A stretch of 64,000 bases of DNA from Diphasiastrum complanatum (lineage: Eukaryota > Streptophyta > Lycopodiopsida > Lycopodiales > Lycopodiaceae): NCBI GenBank assembly GCA_029204225.1, contig CM055096.1, forward strand, positions 32,687,076-32,751,075, read 5' to 3'. Shown piece after piece: positions 59,496 to 64,000 of the stretch (within the stretch, counting starts at the first letter, position 1; every line of letters starts with the position of its first letter). The notes below the pieces were generated by a model that was not told the origin of the DNA, did no database searches, and saw nothing but the letters and a program-made list of their open reading frames with translations. The position numbers were made by a program, and so were the translations under genes.

Positions 59496-60600
59496 AAGAC
59501 ACATCGTGTAACCATCGTAACATGAGAAGCAACGCATACGATGAGTGAATCTACTTGGTATGCATGAGTTCTTCATAGGTAGATTTGTGGAAGCTTGAAG
59601 TTCTTGATGAGGAATGACAAGATATTGCTATGAAAATTTATTGATTCATGAAATATTCTAAAAAGCATCTCTTGCTTCGGATTATGACAAATTCAATTAG
59701 TATGCATGAGTTCTTCATAGATAGATTTGTGGAAACTTGAAGTTCTTAAGAGGAACACCAAAATATTGTTCCTAAACTTTACTATTTCATGAAATTTTCT
59801 CACAAGCATCTATTGTGTTTGATCATGACATTATTCAAAATACCAACCTAATTTATTAGATTATAAATTTTTCTCCACTAAGCAAAATGTAGGTTCATAG
59901 CAGAGATCCACTTCATGTAGACTCTTTATCCGCACACGCACAAATGCAAGTATTTCAACCACATTCATATATAATCAATCGTTCCACCCATGTGTGATGC
60001 ATCTCATTTTGCATGTATGATTGATTTCTTTGAATAAGTAATTGTCCCTCTTGGAAAAGGTTTAAAGGTTTTACAACATAGAACCTCAAGCACCAATGTA
60101 AGAAGTTTACGTCGGTTGATTGTGGCAATAGCAAAGTATGCACGAATTTCTCATGATTTTCAAGTGAAACCAACTGCTATCCAATATACAACTCATTCAT
60201 AGCTGAATATAATCTTCAAGGCTGCTTTCTCATGTATCTTTGTTTTTCATGAGCTGCCCTGCCCATCCATGTAAGCAACGTCTAATCAGGGAGCAAGAAT
60301 GACTTCCATGCTGATCAGTTAGTGTATGAAGACCACTCATTGGATAACGCGAGAAGCAATGCATACAAGAAGTAAGTATGCATGGGTTCTTCCAAAGCAT
60401 TGTAACTGAAATCTAGTCAAAAGTAGCTCTTGATTTCAATTTATGACAGTATTCAGGTTACCTGCCTAACTGATCAAATAAGTCCTTTACCTCCAGTGAG
60501 CAAAATGTAGCTTCACAACAAAAATCCATTTCCTTGAACTCTTGTGAAGAAAAATCACTGAGAGTGCAAAGCTTTCATATCTAAATCTTTTCAACAGGAA
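59496..60600. repeat. Repeats between the retroelement and the next gene
   Basis: A 142-bp unit beginning TATGCATGAGTTCTTCATAG starts at 59559 and 59701. A shorter, diverged version follows from about 60350 (GAGAAGCAATGCATACAAG, TATGCATGGGTTCTTC, GAGCAAAATGTAGCTTCACA), which parallels 59525-59930. The region is the 3' flank of the minus-strand gene at 60602. No other gene seen. Confidence 0.7.
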
Positions 60601-60601
60601 A

Positions 60602-61555
60602 TTATGATCCTGTATCGCAAATGGTCGGTGAAGTTCTTCTCTCTTGCCTCTTCTTTGGCAACTGAATGACAAAATCGCCCAGCCTCTGTGGAAGAGTCAC
60701 TCGCTTGCGTCGCTTGGACTGGAACAAGGGACCTGCTGGGATGTTTTTGGATGATCCTATATCCAACTTGCCAGTCTTCGTTTGAGAAGTTAAACTCTGG
60801 TTTGAAGTGCTGCTTTCATCATGATAGGAAGAAGAAGCCTCAGCAACAAGATTGGAATGTGACGGTACTGATGCAGCATTCGTGTTAGAAACCCTCATGC
60901 TCCTCCCGGTGGACTTTTTCTGGGTAAACGGGATGCTCCCATGAGTAAAAATAGAAGCTGCTTGTGCATCTTCAGCAACTCGAGCAAGCAGATATAGGGC
61001 CTCAAATTTCTCAGCCTCAACAGCTCTTTGCATCCATGGCTGAAAGCCAGCATGTTTCATATAGCAAAATTTGTTTTGGGCTGACCATTCCCTGGTTGGA
61101 TGGGCTGCTTCCTTGCAGGCCTTTTTAGATCGGCTGCCCTTTGGAACAGTACTGCAGGCCATAGGATTTTGTTTAGCTGAAGTTGAGTGAAGAAAATTAT
61201 CGTCCACTGTAGTAGAAGCTACGGGATGTTGGGAGTTGTGGACGTCGGAACAAGTCGCCTTTCCGTTCGCATGAAAGTCAGCTACGTCAGGTTCATTCTT
61301 CCAGTTGGCCTCCACATCCAACCTAATATTCTCATCATCCATTTCTTTCACTTGGGTAAGCTCTTTCCCTTTGATGGCCATTACTTCTTCTTCTGCGGCG
61401 ACGGCAACAGCAGGGTTGTTTGCAGTTAACAGGGGAATTAATGTTTGCCCTTGTTGTTTGTGTTTCAGCAGCTTGCTAGTGTGTGCCATTCCAGTAGAAG
61501 AGCCCATACAATTTGGGTGCAGGGGAAGCATGCAAGCTGAGAATGCTGAGGCCAT
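60602..61555 (-). CDS. Uncharacterised plant protein, 317 residues, basic C-terminal tail
   Basis: A clean intronless frame of 317 codons begins at ATG 61555 (MASAFSACM) and ends with TAA at 60602. The N-terminal third is mixed, with an acidic stretch around residues 55-95 (EEEV, EMDDEN). Residues 157-200 form a compact region with aromatic residues and a probable helix (WSAQNKFCYMKHAGFQPW, then EKFEALYLLARVAEDAQAAS). Residues 220-270 are Ser-rich. The tail has two basic clusters, KRRKR at 281-285 and KKRQERR at 301-307, flanking LPQRLGDFVIQLP, consistent with nuclear location. I do not recognise the family. It is longer and cleaner than any chance frame in the window, has no transposon motif, and has a GA-rich leader. 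It could be the main exon of a spliced gene. Confidence 0.65.
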   Translation of the reverse strand: MASAFSACMLPLHPNCMGSSTGMAHTSKLLKHKQQGQTLIPLLTANNPAVAVAAEEEVMAIKGKELTQVKEMDDENIRLDVEANWKNEPDVADFHANGKATCSDVHNSQHPVASTTVDDNFLHSTSAKQNPMACSTVPKGSRSKKACKEAAHPTREWSAQNKFCYMKHAGFQPWMQRAVEAEKFEALYLLARVAEDAQAASIFTHGSIPFTQKKSTGRSMRVSNTNAASVPSHSNLVAEASSSYHDESSTSNQSLTSQTKTGKLDIGSSKNIPAGPLFQSKRRKRVTLPQRLGDFVIQLPKKRQERRTSPTICDTGS

Positions 61556-61725
61556 CAAGAATACTCTGGGTGAGCAAGAGCAGTAGCTGCAATTAAAGGA
61601 AAACCAATACAGGAAGTGATCATTAACCGGCAGTCAAAGAATTTTGCCTTCCAAACGAGAAAAAGCCATATAAGATCGACAAGGGTGATCAAAAGAAAGA
61701 CAGAAGAGGAGACGCGAGACAGAGG

Positions 61726-61729
<4 letters not shown>

Positions 61730-61770
<41 letters not shown>
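61730..61770. repeat. (GA)n microsatellite upstream of the 60602 gene
   Basis: About 20 units lie 175-215 bases before the ATG. On the gene's strand it is a (CT)n tract, which is common in plant promoters and 5' leaders. Confidence 0.95.
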
Positions 61771-61773
<3 letters not shown>

Positions 61774-61859
61774 ATACAAGAGAGACTTAAACCATGGGGT
61801 GCATGACCAGCTCTATTTTGAACAGTTTGAGACCACCTATATAGAAGTGGTGCTCTAAG

Positions 61860-62550
61860 CAAATGAATGTTAAAAGAATCCTAAGTAAGAAGCCATTTTT
61901 TAGGCCGCAAATCTAACCAAAGACACCCACCATGTTTTTCTTTCATGATGGGATTTCGTGGACTTGATAATGCAAAACTTTCTTCCAAACAACATGTGTA
62001 GCTTGCTAATTCATGTCAAATTACTCGTGCCATATTGCCTCTTGCTAATTCGTGTCAAATTACTCCTGTCACATTGCCTCCCGCCACATTGCCTCTTGCT
62101 ATTTCCGTGTCCATTGAGCTTCTTCAGAGGCTTTTCCCTCTTGCTTATCTCCTTTTGTGGCTGACGACACTCATATCATCAATCCTGCCTTTGTGGCACT
62201 CCATGCCTTTCATCATTTCTTGTCATTACACTTAAAATTTGCTTTGCACAGGAACACAGATCATGCTACTATACAATAACACAGACAAAACACACTCTCC
62301 ACAGCAAGCTCACATAGCAACTGTATTTCTCAAAATGAAATTACATTGTACATATAGTTGTGCACTCAGGCAACCCATGCACGACCCAGGTTGCCGTTGG
62401 CGGGACGTGTGTCCCGTCGACTTGTCTCGTGGCGAGGCCAACTGATCCTTATCCACTGATAGGACCCACAGTACAGTAATTCTACTTTAATTCTAACTCT
62501 GTCCCTTAAAGTAGAGTCTACTTTTTATACAGTCATATACATAGCTTTAA
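61860..62550. other. Intergenic; small repeat and probable LTR remnant
   Basis: A 39-bp unit CTTGCTAATTC.TGTCAAATT is tandemly repeated at 62002 and 62041, with a shorter echo near 62093. From about 62240 to 62510 the minus strand looks like the LTR and 3' non-coding end of the copia element to the right, with TAAGGGACAGAG near 62510 as a candidate polypurine tract. Limits are uncertain. Confidence 0.45.
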
Positions 62551-62552
62551 AG

Positions 62553-62845
62553 TCAACAAACTTTAAGTATAGAAAGCTTTGATCTAAACTTATCAAACTT
62601 TTCTCCAGTAAGTGGCTTAGTGAAAATATCAGCTAGTTGTTCTTCTGTGCTACAATGAACAACATGAATTTCACGACTCAACAACCTCTCACGTATGAAG
62701 TGATACTGAATCTCAATGTGTTTAGTTCTCGCATGGAACACTGGATTCTTTGCTAGCTGAATTCCACTCTGACTGTCGCTATATAAAGTCGTGGGATTTT
62801 TCTGCTTCATGCCAATTTCTTCCAAGATCTTCTTGTGCTTCACCC
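62553..62845 (-). pseudogene. Copia element P RNase H
   Basis: The minus strand reads KKILEEIGMKQKN, YSDSQSGIQLAKNPVFHAR, TKHIEIQYHFIRERLLS and EEQLADIFTKPLTGEK and ends at a TAG at 62553, the usual copia pol C-terminus. It joins directly to the integrase linker at about 62845, so the complete RT and the first part of RNase H are missing. Confidence 0.87.
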
Positions 62846-64000
62846 TAAGTTGAAGGTTCTTTGCTTTGAATAATGCTAGATAAGAGAGCATAATTTGCTT
62901 CATACCTTTCAGGTTGAGTCTTCTCTCTTGTTGATCTTCGTAGCTCTCCCTGGTTAGATGATCCTGGAAAGTCATCTATGTCACGGCTCTCCAACAGTCT
63001 CTCAAACCACTTAGGGAGCTTCTTGTCAGGTGATCGGCTTCCTGGTGAAAATGTATCCCACGGTACATCCTTCTCCTTGTGTTTGTCACCTGCAACTTCA
63101 ATCCTTCTTGCACCAAAAGGTTTGTCCCTACCTCTCCAACCTATCTCTTGAGGTTGAGTAGCAGTATCTTGAGATGTATCCTCATGTTCATCACTCGGAA
63201 GGTCAATGAATGGATCATCATCAGGTGGTATCCTCACTGTACCATCTTTCCTAGTGGATGTGTCTATCTTCTCAGCATCCTCATCTTCATACATCTTGGA
63301 TTCATCAAAGATAACATCACGGCTTATATGGATTTTGTTTTCGACTGGATCAAAACATCTATAGCCCTTCACACGATCATCATATCCTTGGAATATGCAC
63401 TTGATAGCTTTTACATCAAGTTTACGTCTCTCTTCCTTAGGAATGTGTACAAAGGCCTTACATCCAAAGATTCGCAAGTGGTTCACCTTTGGCTTCTTCT
63501 TCGTGAATGCTTCCTCAGGTGTTATCTTTGGTATGGCAATGGTAGGACTCCTATTTTGAAGATAGACTGCCGTGCTACATGCTTTTGACCAAAAATCTTT
63601 TGGTAGTTTCATCTCAGCTTGCATAGATCTGGCACTTTCCACAATCATACAATTTTTGCGCTCAGCTACACCATTGAGAGCAGGAGTATGAGCTTGCATA
63701 AATTGTCTTTTAATCCCACATTGATCACAAAGATCATTGAAGTCATTAGACTTGTACTCACCTCCACTATCTGATCTTAGGACTCTGATCTTCCTACCTG
63801 TCTGATTTTCGACCAATGCTTTGAAGCTCTTGAAGTTATCAAATGCATCTGATTTCTTCTTCAAGAAGTAGATCCACGTCTTATGTGACATATCATCAAT
63901 AAAGGTCATGAAATAGAAGGCTTCACCTAAGGACATGGTCCTCATAGGCCCGCATAAATCTGTGTGGATTAAATCGAGGATGTTCTTTGCTCTTGCAACA
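62845..64000 (-). pseudogene. Copia element P integrase and linker, open frame, runs off the window
   Basis: The minus strand is open for at least 366 codons from 63945, and similar sequence continues to the window edge (ILDLIHTDLCGPM). The DDE triad is visible: Asp in HTDLCGPM, Asp in RVLRSDSGGEYKS, Glu in NGVAERKN. Then come LPKDFWSKACSTAVYLQNRS, HLRIFGCKAFVHIPKEERRK, GYRCFDPVENKIHISRDVIF, an acidic linker and RRSTREKTQPERYEANYALL, ending at a stop at 62845. The zinc module and everything 5' lie beyond 64000. With RT deleted the element cannot copy itself, but this integrase is the most intact transposon protein in the window. Confidence 0.9.

Noticed and set aside
61556-61558. One-codon longer start for the 60602 gene
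   Set aside because: The codon is TTG; the ATG at 61553-61555 is the plausible start.

Overview
The window looks like nuclear DNA of a land plant with a large, repeat-filled genome. This rests on dense remnants of Ty1/copia and Ty3/gypsy LTR retrotransposons, copia primer-binding sites matching initiator-Met tRNA, a calmodulin-like gene of the plant CML15-18 type, one GT-AG intron, and long (CT)n/(GA)n arrays. The plant group cannot be fixed from the sequence. A retroelement at 54.5-59.5 kb, with a YIDD reverse transcriptase and 1-kb direct repeats, would be unusual in a flowering plant. No open reading frame of a complete, intact transposon is present. No tRNA, rRNA or CRISPR was seen.

Layout. 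1-1.9 kb holds no recognisable gene. 1.9-3.75 kb is the 3' end of a minus-strand Ty3/gypsy element (LTR, polypurine tract, broken integrase). It is cut by copia element A (5' LTR 3747-4547, PBS, gag). A is itself cut by copia element B (4905-9569, minus strand, flanked by GTGAG target duplications). A resumes from 9575 to a truncated 3' LTR at 11965-12155. Next comes copia C (12.2-17.8 kb), interrupted by a 5'-truncated minus-strand copia D (13477-15598). 17.8-21.1 kb carries old copia fragments and a GC-richer block with internal repeats.

21.1-26.7 kb is a gene island. The calmodulin-like protein gene lies at 23498-23983 (minus), with diverged repeats, a hairpin and microsatellites in its upstream region.

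26.7-42 kb is repeat-rich again: copia E and F remnants; a decayed gypsy element G (PBS at 30779, gag, two protease-like segments, RT, RNase H, integrase, to about 37.1 kb); and an unclassified coding-like stretch (38.2-41.0 kb) that ends in a polypurine tract and a probable LTR. 42.2-53.6 kb has copia I, J, K, L and M pieces, a gypsy RT fragment, and a broken gene of unknown family with an 84-nt intron (47.6-48.55 kb).

54.4-59.5 kb is the most unusual part: two direct repeats of about 1 kb flank a minus-strand coding region with a YIDD reverse-transcriptase motif, reminiscent of Penelope-like elements. 60602-61555 (minus) is a probable host gene for an uncharacterised basic-tailed protein. 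The right edge (62.5-64 kb) is a copia element with a well preserved integrase reading frame but no reverse transcriptase.

The host genes do not form a pathway. The window mainly records nested insertion, internal deletion and recombination among retroelements around two or three host genes.
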